A stretch of 64,000 nt of DNA, from assembly GCF_024323335.1 (NCBI RefSeq), contig NC_066583.1, positions 366,603,877 to 366,667,876 on the forward strand, in the 5' to 3' direction. This document shows positions 11,801-22,958 of the stretch, piece after piece; position 1 is the first letter of the stretch, and each line of letters opens with the position of its first letter. The translations under genes and the position numbers were made by a program. Below the pieces are notes generated by a model. The model was not told the DNA's origin. It worked only from the letters and a program-made list of their open reading frames with translations, and searched no databases. This stretch comes from Lathyrus oleraceus. Its lineage: Eukaryota > Streptophyta > Magnoliopsida > Fabales > Fabaceae.

Positions 11801-12698
11801 AAATTTTTTCCAACATAACATTTGAATTATACATCTCAAGATTTCTAATGCATTTGGTCTCACCTCAAAATCATAAAAATTAAGGAAGTTATGCCCTTGG
11901 TAAGTTGACCCAAAATTAGGGTTTTACTCAAAATAACCTATAATGTTTTGAAATGAATGATGACCTTAAAAGCTTCAAATGGATTTCTGATGAACATGAA
12001 AGTTGTTCATATGGTTCTTAGGAACAATTTGTCTCTTGGAGTCATCTTCATTTGACAAATACATCAAAAGTTACATCTCATTGATCCTCAGTTTAGTCAG
12101 ATGACTTGACTAGTCAACTTTTCAAGGCCAAACCTCCAATCTTGATGAATAAATGATTTAGAGGCCTCAAATAGGCTCATATATTCATAAAATTATGAAT
12201 TAAAGAACTTACCTTGATTAAATTTGATCATAGGTTGAGATTGCTTCATGGGCAAGGCACAGTCAAAGCACAGTGAAATTAGGGTTTCCTTGGGAAACAA
12301 TCTTCAAGCCCTTTGGGTTATCTTGATAAAATTATCAAATTGAGATACTTGGGAGACATATATGATGATTAAGAACTTTTTGGACCATTTTCATGCTTTT
12401 TCTCATCTTCATCTAGCCATTTCATTGGGCTTAGGGGCCTCTTAGGAGCATTATGGAGCACATGATCACTTGAGCTTCAAAACAAAAAGAGTTAGTGACA
12501 TATTTTTATGCTTTTGGTTAGTAATCAAATAAGAAAAGCAATAATATACAATACAAGCATGCTTGGTGGTCTCAAAACACTCAAACAAGTCCCAACCCTA
12601 GGGTTAAGGAGCCAAACATGCTATGATCCTTACGGCAATGCACTTGTGCAATAACATGATGCCATGAGGGATCTTAGGATCAAAATTATGGTCTTACA
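8821..12698 (-). mobile_element. 5' LTR of E1 (LTR-E, 3878 bp)
   Basis: Sense orientation begins TGTAAGACCATAATTTTG at 12698 and ends CCCCGCTACA at 8821, next to the PBS. The terminal TG...CA and the 3' end block (lower-case plus-strand CCTACGTACC, GAGTCGCCACCGC) match the other LTRs of this family (LTR-A, -B, -C, -D, -F). There is no long coding frame; the interior is AT-rich. The right edge interrupts LTR-C at a point equivalent to about position 1200 of LTR-B. Confidence 0.8.
11158..11167 (-). promoter_or_regulatory. Putative TATA box of the E1 LTR
   Basis: The minus strand reads CTATAAATAA about 1530 bases from the LTR sense start, the position equivalent to the TATA boxes of LTR-A, -B and -C. 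Confidence 0.5.
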
Positions 12699-15666
12699 CA
12701 AATGAAAACTTGTCCAACATCAAAGTTGTTCCCCTTGATCTAAGCTTTCCAAAGAACCCAAGTTCATGCATTTTGGATAAAGTTTGCTAGGGATGCGCAT
12801 GGCTTTAACAAGTATGCATGATTGGAAGAAATCAAATGCCAAAAATCCCATTTCAGATTTCCTTGACATCCAAGCCTCATTTGAACTTCAGAATAGTTGC
12901 AAGTGGATCAAATTGGATTGCTTCATGGGCTTGTGCACGCCCATGCAAGCTTGTGCATGAAATGTCCAAATTTAGCAATTTTTCAAGTGTACAAATATCA
13001 ACCCCAATTGCTATAAATACAGGCCCTTGGAGCTCAATTCAAGGAGACCTTGCGCGCCAACTTTGCCTCCTAATTGAAACCCCCACCATTCAAAGGAAAA
13101 CCTGAGAAATTTCAACTTGAAAATTGAGTTTGAATCTCACTGTTTGGAGATTCAGAAACTCCAGGATCCAAAGCTTTGTACCATTGTCAAACCTCTCCTG
13201 CAAGCTTCACAAGTGTGACATATCAATGTTGAAGCAAACAAGATCCAGTTCTGCATAGCATTGAAGGTAAATTTCAGAAAACTTAATCTCTTCGATTCTC
13301 ACTCAATTTCATCAATTCTCTTGAATCTTTGGTTGTCTGAAGTCCTACCAATGTAGGCAAGAAGATTGGGTTGCTTTGAGGTCAAATCGAAGCAACTCAG
13401 TTGTTACACCTCAAAATTCAACTCCTCATATCTTTTTATATATTTGGAGTTAGTTGAAATTGAGGTCAGATTCGTGCTCTACGCCATTTTTTCTTTCAGA
13501 TCATGTCCGCCTTTTTTATTTTGGTGATGGTTGAGGGTGGACCAGTCCGGTGAGGTCCACCGGAGAAGAAGATCGGAGCTCTGGCTCCGACGGTGTGTTG
13601 GCACGTCTCCAGACCACATGATCCATTTGAAATATTTTAATCTTAGGCGTTAGTTTTGATTACCACGCGTGTGGCGCGCTGACTAAGTTCCACCATGGAA
13701 CACGCGTTTCCATCCACTTGATTTGCCACCTCAATTAATGAGGGAGATCAAGTGGCTCATATTTTTTTGATTTTTTGATTTTTGTTTTAATTCATCTGAT
13801 TTTCATTAATTCATATTAATTTTAATATTGATCGAAAAGATATGAGAGTTTCACCAATTTTTTAAAAATAAATTCCTCTTTCATATTTTGAATTAAAATT
13901 AATTTTTGGATCATTATTAATATTTTTAATGATTTAATTAATTTTGGAAATATTTTTAATTGTTTAAAAATACTTTTAAGTCTTTAAAAATTCTGAATTG
14001 TTTTCTCCAAGGTCCTTTGACCTTGTTTGACCTATGATAAATCTCATGGCCATTTCTTTGGTGTTTTGATGAGGTTTTAGGAATTTGACAAACCATATTT
14101 AATTTAATGCATTATTTTTAGTATTTTTAAATTGAATAAATGCCAAATAATTGTGTTGACCTCTTGTGATGGTTTGTGTAAGTTTGACTTGTGTCATTGG
14201 GCCTTGGTCAAGGTTGATTTGACTTTGCTAGGTTAATATCATTGGATTTAGGGGATTGATGGAATGTAAATTCCATCTCCCAAAATGAATGAATGATATT
14301 AACTTTTGAGTTATGATCCATTCCCCTCCCTCTTCATCTAATTCCCCTTCTTTATGCATCCATTTCATTTGGCCTATGATATCTCAAAGTCCTAAAGCTA
14401 GTTGATTGAAAAATCAACATGAGTATGGATGAGATTATGCCACCTCTTTTGCATATTCTTTTTGTGTGTGGTATGTTTCATGAGCATAGTCCATTATACT
14501 ATGTCTCTAACATGCATTAACACCAAAAATCTATTGCCCGACCTTAAATAGTTGCGCCTTCTACATAAGTCCAATTACGATTGCTTAACGTTGCGCTAAA
14601 TTTTTGACACAAAAAGGTATAACATTCTAGTTAGTGAGATTGTAAGTCTCCCCTCTTTCATGGTATTGTATGGAAACTTAGCCTTTTTTCCTTCCTTTGG
14701 AAGATGTCTTGGTTCAAGGATCCATGCTTGTGATAAGTGGGTTGAGTGTTCTCCAAAGAATGACTTAAAATGAAAAGCAAAAATAATACTAACTTCTAAC
14801 TTATTAACAACTAACATTTAATTTCAAATCCTTTATTTTAATGCACTTTAGTTTTTAATTTCTATTCATTTGCCATTATTCGTACCATTTTAATTGTTTA
14901 TATTAATACCTTTTCACTTTGTCCATTTGGACCATATTGTGTGATATTTCTTGTTTATGTATATTTTGTTTGTTGTATGGTCTTTGACCATTAATGTACA
15001 TAATAAGAAACAAAAAACCCTAAAAAACTATTGTGTGGACCGTTGGTTTGATCTTGGGCAATTGGACTTAGAATCTAGGCAACATCCCTATGTAAAAGGA
15101 CTTGGCCAATGCCAACTTTCATGTAACCAAATGCTTGCAATTTGAAACTTCATCTGATACATCTTTGAAGATCCCTTTGAGTTCATCTGCAACATGATCA
15201 TTTTTAGGCCTTTGTGCCTTTCAAACTTAATTTTGTTAAAAACAATGCATCCACTTTGAAATTTATACCACGAACTACGAGGTTTTTATCCCTTATTTTT
15301 ATGTTGGTACGTAGGCACAAGTCCGAAGGTCTTGTCAAACACAAAAATATAATTAATGAATTCTTTTCTCAGCCCCCCATTCTATTTGTTTGTAAACATC
15401 ACTTTGTACAAAATACATATGCACACAAGAAAGGGCTCCCTAGGAGTACCTAGGACACTTTGGGTGCTAACACCTTCCCTCTGTGTAATCAACCCCCTTA
15501 CCTGTAATCTCTGGAACTTTATTAGTTTTGATTTGAAAACTTCATACTTTTGGGTTTTGTTCGTACTTTTCCTTTTTCCCTTGGAAACAATAAAAGCGCG
15601 GTGGCGACTCTTGTTATTTGATGTCTAGCTTATCCATAGCTTGATGATCATGAATTTATCGCTACA
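12699..15666 (+). mobile_element. 5' LTR of E2 (LTR-C), 5' part cut off by E1
   Basis: Homologous to LTR-B from about 49998 onward and ends ATCGCTACA nine bases before a PBS. Compared with LTR-B it lacks about 0.5 kb near 15200, where GATCAT joins TTTTAGGCC. It carries the TATA box at 13011 and the terminal block with TACGTAGGCACAAGTCCG and GGTGGCGACTCT. Confidence 0.8.
13011..13020 (+). promoter_or_regulatory. TATA box of LTR-C
   Basis: CTATAAATAC is at the same LTR position as the matching motifs in LTR-A (27233), LTR-B (50313) and LTR-A' (54363). Conservation across four copies supports it as the LTR promoter. Confidence 0.6.
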
Positions 15667-15675
15667 GAAGTTAAG

Positions 15676-15693
15676 TGGCGACTCTGCTGGGGA
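15676..15693 (+). other. Primer-binding site of E2
   Basis: TGGCGACTCTGCTGGGGA, identical to the E1 PBS, nine bases after the LTR end. Confidence 0.85.
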
Positions 15694-16533
15694 GTAGTCT
15701 TCAGTGGGTTTAGCCTACTTTTTTGGGTGTATATAATTGTATATATGTAATGTATGAATATTTGGTTGTATGATATAATCTGCTTGTTGTGCTTGGTGAT
15801 CTCTGAGTGGTGAGATAAGTTCTAACCCGAACTTGAGTGCAATTAAGATAGGAGGATGGTATAGTCATGTTCGACTTGTGTGGAGTAGTCCTTAACAAGT
15901 TGGCTTGAGATCTATCTACTCAGTGAAGACCCTTTTGGATTTGGAGATGTCACACAAGTATTTGTGGTTAGGCATTACTATCTCTAATTTGGGTTCGAGA
16001 AGCTGAGGACCGTAGAACATTTACCCTTCTTGGCCTATTTAGGACATAGTGCGGAGACTGTTCAAGTGTAGACTTGATAACAGTTGTTACACGATACTAC
16101 ACTCAGACGAGTTTCTCTTGAGAATATTATGGGTCGATGAGTCAGTCATCTTAACTTGTAACATCTGATAGATGGAATTAAGACTCTGGGAACTTTTTAG
16201 AACATGATCTATAGGTTTTTATCCTTAGTTAACTCCTTTGCGATGGTTCTTACCCAGACTCCATGCTCGTGACTTACAACAAACCCTTGATTCTTGGTTG
16301 ATCCAATCAAGTCTTGTCAATATCAATGGAACTTGGGTGTTGATAAGGTGAAAACCATAATACACCAAAATGGATGATAGATCTTGACAATGACTTGATT
16401 CATCCCCTGACCTTTGTTCGTTTACCTTGTGTATGATCCCTTATTTATGATTGTTGCATCCATGCACATCATAACATTCATCACACGAAAATTTCAAGGA
16501 ACTGAGGTATTGTTTGCAAATATTTTTCAAACC
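15694..16533 (+). other. E2 5' leader with conserved hairpin
   Basis: Long non-coding leader shared with E1 and E3. At 16063-16076 a perfect 5-bp stem with a GTAG loop (CAAGT/ACTTG) occurs; E3 has CAGGT/ACCTG at the same place. A wider TGTAG...CTACA pair spans 16067-16101. Confidence 0.65.
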
Positions 16534-18036
16534 ATGGATTATGGACGAAGGAACACTAAGAAGTACAGTTTCAGATGTCCCGACTTGAAAGATTTAAGGA
16601 AGCTAGCATATTTTGTATTAAATCCCTTGGACTTCAAACAACGTCATGGGAAGTTATTGTCTATCTTGTCTACTGATGTGGTTGAAGGACTCTTGAGTGT
16701 ATTAGTGCAGTGATATGATCCCCTCTACCGTTGCTTCACTTTCCCAAATTATCAGCTTGTGCCTACATTGGAGGAGTATACCCATCTCTTGGGGATATCT
16801 GTTTCTAGTAGGGTGCCTTTTAGTGGATTAAAGGAGATTCCCAGATCTCATCTTATTATTGAAGCTCTTCACTTGAAGAAGTCTGAGATAGAGGCTCATT
16901 GGGTGAAGAAAGGAGGATTGTTTGGGTTGCCATCTGATTTCCTCATCAAGGAAGCTACTTCCTTTGCTCAAGCCGGTAGTATGGACGCTTTCGAAGCTAT
17001 CTTTGTGTTGCTCATCTATGGATTGGCTTTGTTCCCTAACATTGACGGTTTTGTTGATGTTAACGCCATTAGAATCTTCTTGATTGGGAATCCTGTGCCT
17101 ACTTTGTTGGGTGATATGTACTTCTCTTTGCATCTAAGGAATTCTAAGGGTGGTGGAACTATTGTCTGTTGCGTTCCTCTTCTATACAAGTGGTTTATTT
17201 TGCACTTGCCTCAGACACCTGCTTTTATGGAGAACAAACAATGTCTACGGTGGTCTCAGAGACTTATGTCTCTCACTAATGATGATATAGTTTGGTATGA
17301 TCCGTCTTTGAGAAGTTTGGAGATTATTGATTGTTGTGGTGAATTCTCTAATGTGCCTCTCATTGGTACAGAAGGAGGAATTAACTACAACCCTACTTTG
17401 GCTCGTCGTCAACTTGGGTTCCCCTTGAAAGACAAACCTAATAACACTTTGTTAGAAGGTCTTTTCTATCAAGAGGGTAAAGATCCCCAACATTTGAAGC
17501 AAAAGATTATGCATGCTTGGCATAATGTGCATAGGAAAGGAAGATCCGAGCTTGGTCCGTGCAATTGTGTAGCTTTGGAAGCTTACACTCTTTGGGTGAA
17601 GAAAAGAGCTTTGGAATTGAAGATGCCTTATCCTTGTGAGAGACCTATGTCTATGGTTGTGGTTGAGCCATTAACTCTCTCTAACCAAGATGTAGAGGAG
17701 TTGGAAGACACACTCGCCAAGATGAAGCAAGAGAAGGATATGTGGGAAGAGCGTTTCCATGCTCTGAGCAAAAAGCATGAGGAGTTGCAGCTTGAGTCTA
17801 AGGACAAAGATGCACTTATTGAGCTACTTGAAGTCCGAGTGAAAAAGAGACAGAGACAACCGGAGGTTTCATCTTCTAATATGCCTCAGCCTTCCGTTGC
17901 TTGGAAGAAGATTGTTGATCAGCTTGTCCTCGAGAAGACTCAGATGAAGGCTTCTTTCGAGACCGAGATTCGACGCATTCGAAGGAAGTACGCACCTTCA
18001 GCCAGATCTTCTGACATTGTTGTTAGGGATCCTTAG
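16534..18036 (+). pseudogene. E2 ORF1 (Ogre extra gene), one internal stop
   Basis: About 500 codons from MDYGRRNTKKYSF to IVVRDP. A TGA at 16711-16713 replaces the Phe of VLVQFYDPLYR seen in E1 and E3; the rest is open. The N-terminal two thirds are a globular domain with MPTLEEYTHLLGIPV-like, LIYGLALFPNIDGFVD and NSKGGGTIVCCVPLLYKW features. The last third is a charged predicted coiled coil (DVEELEDTLAKMKQEKDMWEERF) with a basic tail. It resembles plant proteins I recall as DUF7745, which I could not check. Function is unknown; ORF1 upstream of gag is a known Ogre trait. E1 and E3 hold broken copies. Confidence 0.75.
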
Positions 18037-18166
18037 GATGACTAGTCTCCTTTTCTCTTGTATTTTTTATTTTTGGTTTCTGAAGTTGTACTCAGTGTAA
18101 TCCTTCCAATTATATAAATGAAAAGAGTTTTTTATGGTCATATCAAATTGTTGCAATTGTTGTTAA

Positions 18167-18284
<118 letters not shown>

Positions 18285-18407
18285 AAATGATATAGTAAGT
18301 TCCTTGAAAATAAAAATAAACAAACAAGCATTGCATTTCATGTATCATTTGCATAAGCAGGTTTCTCTTTCGCTAAATGTCTCATTGGTGTTTCTTCTGT
18401 GCTTCAG

Positions 18408-18505
18408 CCAAGCTGACTCATCGGTACAACACTCGCGTCAATCATTTGAGAATCATGGAACATCTCGAGCAAGAGAACAAAGAGTTGAAGGACGAGATCG
18501 CTTGA
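18408..18505 (+). other. Short coiled-coil reading frame ending in TGA just before E2 gag
   Basis: Following a pyrimidine-rich tract and CTTCAG (possible splice acceptor, AG at 18406-18407), the frame reads KLTHRYNTRVNHLRI then MEHLEQENKELKDEIA and a TGA at 18503-18505. Gag ATGs follow at 18515 and 18518. The same frame and stop occur in E1. It could be the spliced last exon of ORF1, or the gag N-terminus with Arg (CGA) decayed to TGA. Confidence 0.45.
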
Positions 18506-18514
18506 CTGACTGCC

Positions 18515-19600
18515 ATGATGGAGTCAATGTTGGCTTCTCAGAGTCAATCTTCTCCAACACCCGCAACTCCTCCTCCTCCTCAGAGGACTGTTATTTTAGA
18601 GGTGGCTACCTCTACCATGCCCACTGCTACCTCCCACTTTGCGCCTGCTATGCCTGCTGGATTTCCATGGGGAATGCCGCCGAACTTCATACCTGAAGCC
18701 TTTGCGCCTACTTTTGCTTCTATGCCGGCATCTAGCCCGGTCATGTCTGTGCCACCTCCCGTTGTGCACGCCTTACCTCGTGTAGAGGATACCATTTATC
18801 ATTCTGAGCCATCTGAGGTTCCAGATATTTATGAGAAAATGGACAAAATGAAGGATCATTTTCTTGAGCTGCGCAAGGAATTGAAGACGCTGAGAGGTAA
18901 GGACTTCTTTGGGAAGAGTGCCGCCGAGTTATTTCTGGTGTCGAATATGAAGATTCTAGTGAAGTTCAAAGTTCCTGACTTTGAAAAATACAAAGGGAAC
19001 ACATGTCCGCTCAGTCATTTGGTGATGTATGCCCGCAAGATGTATACCCAAACTGACAACGATCAATTGTTGATACACTACTTCCAAGATAGTTAGACCG
19101 GTGTTGTGCTCCGTTGGTATATGGGGTTGGACAGTGCAAGCATTCACACTTTCAACGACTTGGGAGAAGCTTTTGTCAAACAATATAAGTACAATGTGGA
19201 TATGGCGCCTGATAGAGACCAATTGAGGTCTATGTCTCAGAAGCATAAAGAGACATTCAAAGAGTATGCGCAGAGGTGGAGAGAATTGGCTGCTTAGATC
19301 ACTCTTCCTTTATAGGAGAAGGAAATGACAAAAATCTTTTTGAAGACCCTGAGTTCATTTTATTATGAACGTATAATTGCCAATGCCCCCAGTGACTTTA
19401 CTGAAATGGTAAATATGGGGATGAGGCTTGAGGAAGGTGTCCGAGAAGGACGTTTGTCAAAGGAGGAAGCATCATCAAGTAAGAGATATGGCAGCAGTTT
19501 TGGGAAGAAGAAAGATAACAAAGCTAATACAATTTCTAATGGGAGGCAGAGGAGGCATCAGATTAGAAAGAATCAACCATCCCGTCAACACCATCATTAA
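18515..19600 (+). pseudogene. E2 Gag N-terminal and capsid region, with stops
   Basis: MMESMLASQSQSSP starts the same Pro-rich N-terminus as E1 (PAGFPWGMPPNF). The capsid-like part follows: SHLVMYARKM, LLIHYFQDS, WYMGLDSASI, then DQLRSMSQKHKETFKEYAQRWRELAA and MTKIFLKTLSSFYYERI. Stops at 19094-19096, 19295-19297 and at TTATAG just after it interrupt the frame. At least the second is a CAG-to-TAG change relative to E1. A basic KKKDNK and RRHQIRKNQ tail precedes the Gln/Asn-rich stretch. Confidence 0.8.
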
Positions 19601-19624
19601 GTATCCTTAGTAATTCCAATATTT

Positions 19625-21610
19625 TTGAACAATCAATCAGTACCAGTTCTACAACAACAACATCAACAACAACAACCACGACAACGAACAAACACCTACA
19701 ACAACAATAATACCAACAATAACCATCAACAAAACTTTGAGAGAAAGAAGGTCTCTATTGACCCGATTTCTATGACGTACGCTGAACTATACCCATCTTT
19801 GGTTCTCAAGAACCTACTCCAACCAAGAAACCCTCCACAAATTCCAGAACCACTTCCATGGTGGTACAAGCCTGAACTCCGTTGTGCTTTTCACCAAGGA
19901 GCACCCGGACATGACATTGAGAACTGCTATCCGCTCAAGTACGAAGTTCAGAAGCTGATAAAAAGTGGAATGGTATCCTTTGAGGATCGTGCACCGAATG
20001 TGAAAGCAAATCCACTGCCCGCTCATGAGAATTCTTCTATTAACATGGTGGAAGGTTGTCCTGGGGAGTTTAAAGTGTTTGATGTTCGTTTTATCCGGAG
20101 GTCCTTAGTGGAAATGCATAAGGACATTTGTATGGTGAGTAATTGTGAGCATGACCATGATGGTTGTACTATCTACAGTGTCAACCCGAGAGGTTGTGAG
20201 GTTGTGAAAAGGGACATCTAGCGGTTGATGGATGAAGGCATGGTTCAAATTGTTCAATCCCGTCATGAAGATGACGATGTGAATGTCATAGTGCTCGTTT
20301 TTAAGAATCCCGAGAGAGTGGTGATTCAGTATGATAACAATAACAGTAACAACGTTAACAACAAATCGGTATCGCCGTTGGTCATACGGTTAATGGGTCT
20401 AGTCCCGTATTCATCCGATAAAGTTGTTCCGTATCAGTACAATGCAACAATGATGAAGGATGGTCAAAAGGTCTCGTTGCCTACGACCAACTCTGTAGTG
20501 AGCATTGCTGATGTTACCAAGGTGACCCGAAGTGGTCGTGTGTTTGGGCCGGTGTTCCCAAAAGATAAAGAATAATCAACTGTCAGTAAGAAAGTGGAAG
20601 TGCCTGTTGCAGATCCGGTTAGTGCTTCAAAAGGTCAGTTTGGTGAATCCAGCAATTTGAAGGCTAATGATGATGATGAGGTACTTCGCCTGATCAAGAA
20701 GAGTGAGTTTAATATGGTGGAGCAATTGCTCTAAACCCCCTCAAAGATTTCAGTACGGTCTCTGCTAATGAATCCAGAAGCGCACAGGGAAGCACTGCAA
20801 AGCGTTCTAGAGCAAACGTTTATGGAACATGATGTTACGGTGGATCAATTCGATCATATTGTGGCTAACATCACTTCCTGCAAAGATTTCTGTTTTTGTG
20901 ATGAAGAACTCCCTGAGGAGGGTAGGAATCATAATCTGGCTTTGCATATTTCCATGAATTGCAAAGATGATGTTTTGTCCAATGTATTAGTTGACACCGG
21001 ATCTTCGTTGAACGTACTGCCAAAGTCAACTCTTTCAAAGCTATCATATCAAGGAGCGCCCATGAGGTATAGTGGTGTAATCGTCAAAGCTTTTGACGGT
21101 TCGTGCAAAATAGTTATTGGTGAAGTGGACCTTCCAGTAAAGATAGGTCCGAGTGATTTTCAAATTAATTTTCAAGTAATGGATATCCACCCGGCCTACA
21201 GTTATCTGTTAGGAAGGCCATGGATCCATGAGGCAGAAGCTGTTACCTCCACATTGCATCAGAAGCTCAAATTTGTAAAGAATGGAAAGCTTGTTATTGT
21301 TGGTAGGGAAAAGGCGTTGTTGGTTAGCTACCTGTCATCTTTCTCTTACGTTGAAGCTGAGGACGAGGTTGGAACTCCGTTCCAAGCCTTATCTATTGCT
21401 GCTGAAAAGAGAGTTGGGGCACCTATGTCCTCATTAAAAGATGCAAAGAAGATTGTTGAAGAAGGCAATGTTGATCAGTGGGGACGCATGGTAGAGGTCT
21501 CCGACAATAAAGGTAGAACCGGTCTGGGCTTTCAAGGAGGTTCATCAACTGCAAGGTCTGAGGATATGCAACTTAGCTTCCGTAGCGGAGGGTTCATTCA
21601 AGCTGTTATT
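19625..21610 (+). pseudogene. E2 Gag C-terminus and aspartic protease, with stops and cut at its end
   Basis: It opens with a Gln/Asn-rich tract, then the zinc-knuckle-like CAFHQGAPGHDIENC and CEHDHDGCTIYSVNPRGC. TAG at 20219-20221 and a TAA near 20732 both replace Gln relative to E1, and a TAA ends the frame at 20573-20575. The protease part has VLVDTGSSLNVLP (20993-21007) and LLGRPWIHEAEAV. At RSGGFIQAV the frame runs into LTR sequence at 21601, where E1 continues FIHTVEDQE, so the protease-RT junction and everything beyond it are deleted. Confidence 0.8.
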
Positions 21611-22571
21611 TTGAACCTGTGACTTATGGGATTCATCTGTTACATGGGCTATTTTGAAGAGGATCATGGAATGGATATGCTTGGATAAAGCGATCTTTAT
21701 TTGATGCCTTGCTCTTCAAGATGATATAATTGTGCATTTGTGTGTTGCTTAATTCTAAAAGTCCAAGGGAATTCTGGATTTCTATTGACATACTTGTCAA
21801 TTGGATTGCTACCCATTTGGTCAGATCTTTTCAACTCTAAACTTTTAATTTTTGTGCATAGGGTAGCCTTTTCATCTTCTCCCCATTTCTTTAATTTCAA
21901 AATCTCTCCCTCCATTTTCAAAACCTTCTTTATGTGAACTACTTTTGTTCTAAACTTAGACCACTTTTGTAAAAAGATAGAAACTTTGGCCTTATGCCAT
22001 TGCCTTTTCAAACTTATCTTCTTAAATCAAACTTGTAAATAAACTTAACTATACTTGACTTAAAATTTCAAAAAGCCAAAAAGAACTAACCCATTCGAAC
22101 CATTTTAGGCCTTTGTGCCTTCCAAACTTAAATTTTGTTAAAATTAACACACTCATTTTGAAATTTGTATCATGAACTACGAGGTTTTGATCCTCCATTT
22201 TTATGTTGGTACGTATGCACAATATCGAAGGTCTTGTCAAACATAAAAATATAATTAATGAATTCTTTTCTCATCCCCCCCATTCCATTTGTTTGTAAAC
22301 ATCACTTTTGTACAAAAATACATATGCACACAAAAAGGGCTCCCTAGGAGTACCTAGGACACTTTGGGTGCTAACACATTCCCTCTGTGTAACCAACCCC
22401 CTTTCCTGTGATCTCTGATTTTTATTAGTTTTTATTTGAAAACTTCTTACTATTTGGGTTTTGTTCGTACTTTTTCCCTTTTCCCTTGGAAACAATAAAA
22501 GCGCGGTGGCGACTCTTGTTAATTGATCCCTAGCTTGTCAATAGCTTGATGATCATGAATTTCCCGCTACA
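21601..22571 (+). mobile_element. Residual 3' LTR of E2 (LTR-D, last ~971 bp)
   Basis: From AGCTGTTATTTTGAACC it follows LTR-B (52541 onward) to the LTR end CCCGCTACA. It includes the conserved TTTTTATGTTGGTACGTA block and the GGTGGCGACTCT decamer at 22507-22516. The first ~3.7 kb of the LTR is missing. Confidence 0.75.
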
Positions 22572-22958
22572 CATTCCTCCTTTCTTCTCCCAATGAGTCT
22601 CAATCTCAGACTTCTTCATATGAAAGGCTTCGGCTATGATATAAGATCTGGGAATCTCCTCCAATCCACTAAAAGGCACCTTGTCAGAAACAGGTATTCC
22701 CAAGTGATGGGCATACCCATCTAACGTAGGCATAAGCTGATAATCGGGAAAAGTGAAGCACCGGTAGAGAGGGTCATAAAACTGAACCAAAACACTCATA
22801 AGTCCTTCAACTACATCAACAGATAATATAGATAAAATCTTTCCACGTCGTTGCTTTAAGTCCAAGCGATATTATACAAAAGATGATAACTTCCTTAGCT
22901 CTTTCAAATCAGGACATCTGAAACTGTACTTCTTAGTGTTCCTTCGTCCACAATCCAT
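22572..22958 (-). pseudogene. E3 ORF1, N-terminal fragment
   Basis: Sense start ATG at 22958, MDCGRRNTKKYSFRCPDL, like the E2 ORF1. A TAA replaces the Leu of YFVLNPLDFK. The frame then continues LKQRRGKILSILSVDVVEG, VLVQFYDPLYRCFTF, MPTLDGYAHHLGIPV and KKSEIETHWEKKGG, and ends at the E2 insertion. This copy keeps the Phe that is a stop in E2. Function unknown. Confidence 0.75.

Larger units (their letters stand above)
710..12698 (-). mobile_element. E1: Ogre/Tat-type Ty3/gypsy retrotransposon, 3' end truncated
   Basis: Read on the minus strand the order is LTR (12698-8821), PBS (8814-8797), leader, ORF1, gag, protease, intron, RT, gypsy RNase H, a second RNase H and integrase. ORF1 upstream of gag, an intron between protease and RT, and a double RNase H are hallmarks of the Ogre/Tat lineage. 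Integrase is cut at 709 by another LTR, so the 3' LTR is missing. Several in-frame stops make the copy defective. The high-coordinate edge falls inside a plus-strand LTR (12699-15666), so E1 inserted into E2. Confidence 0.85.
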
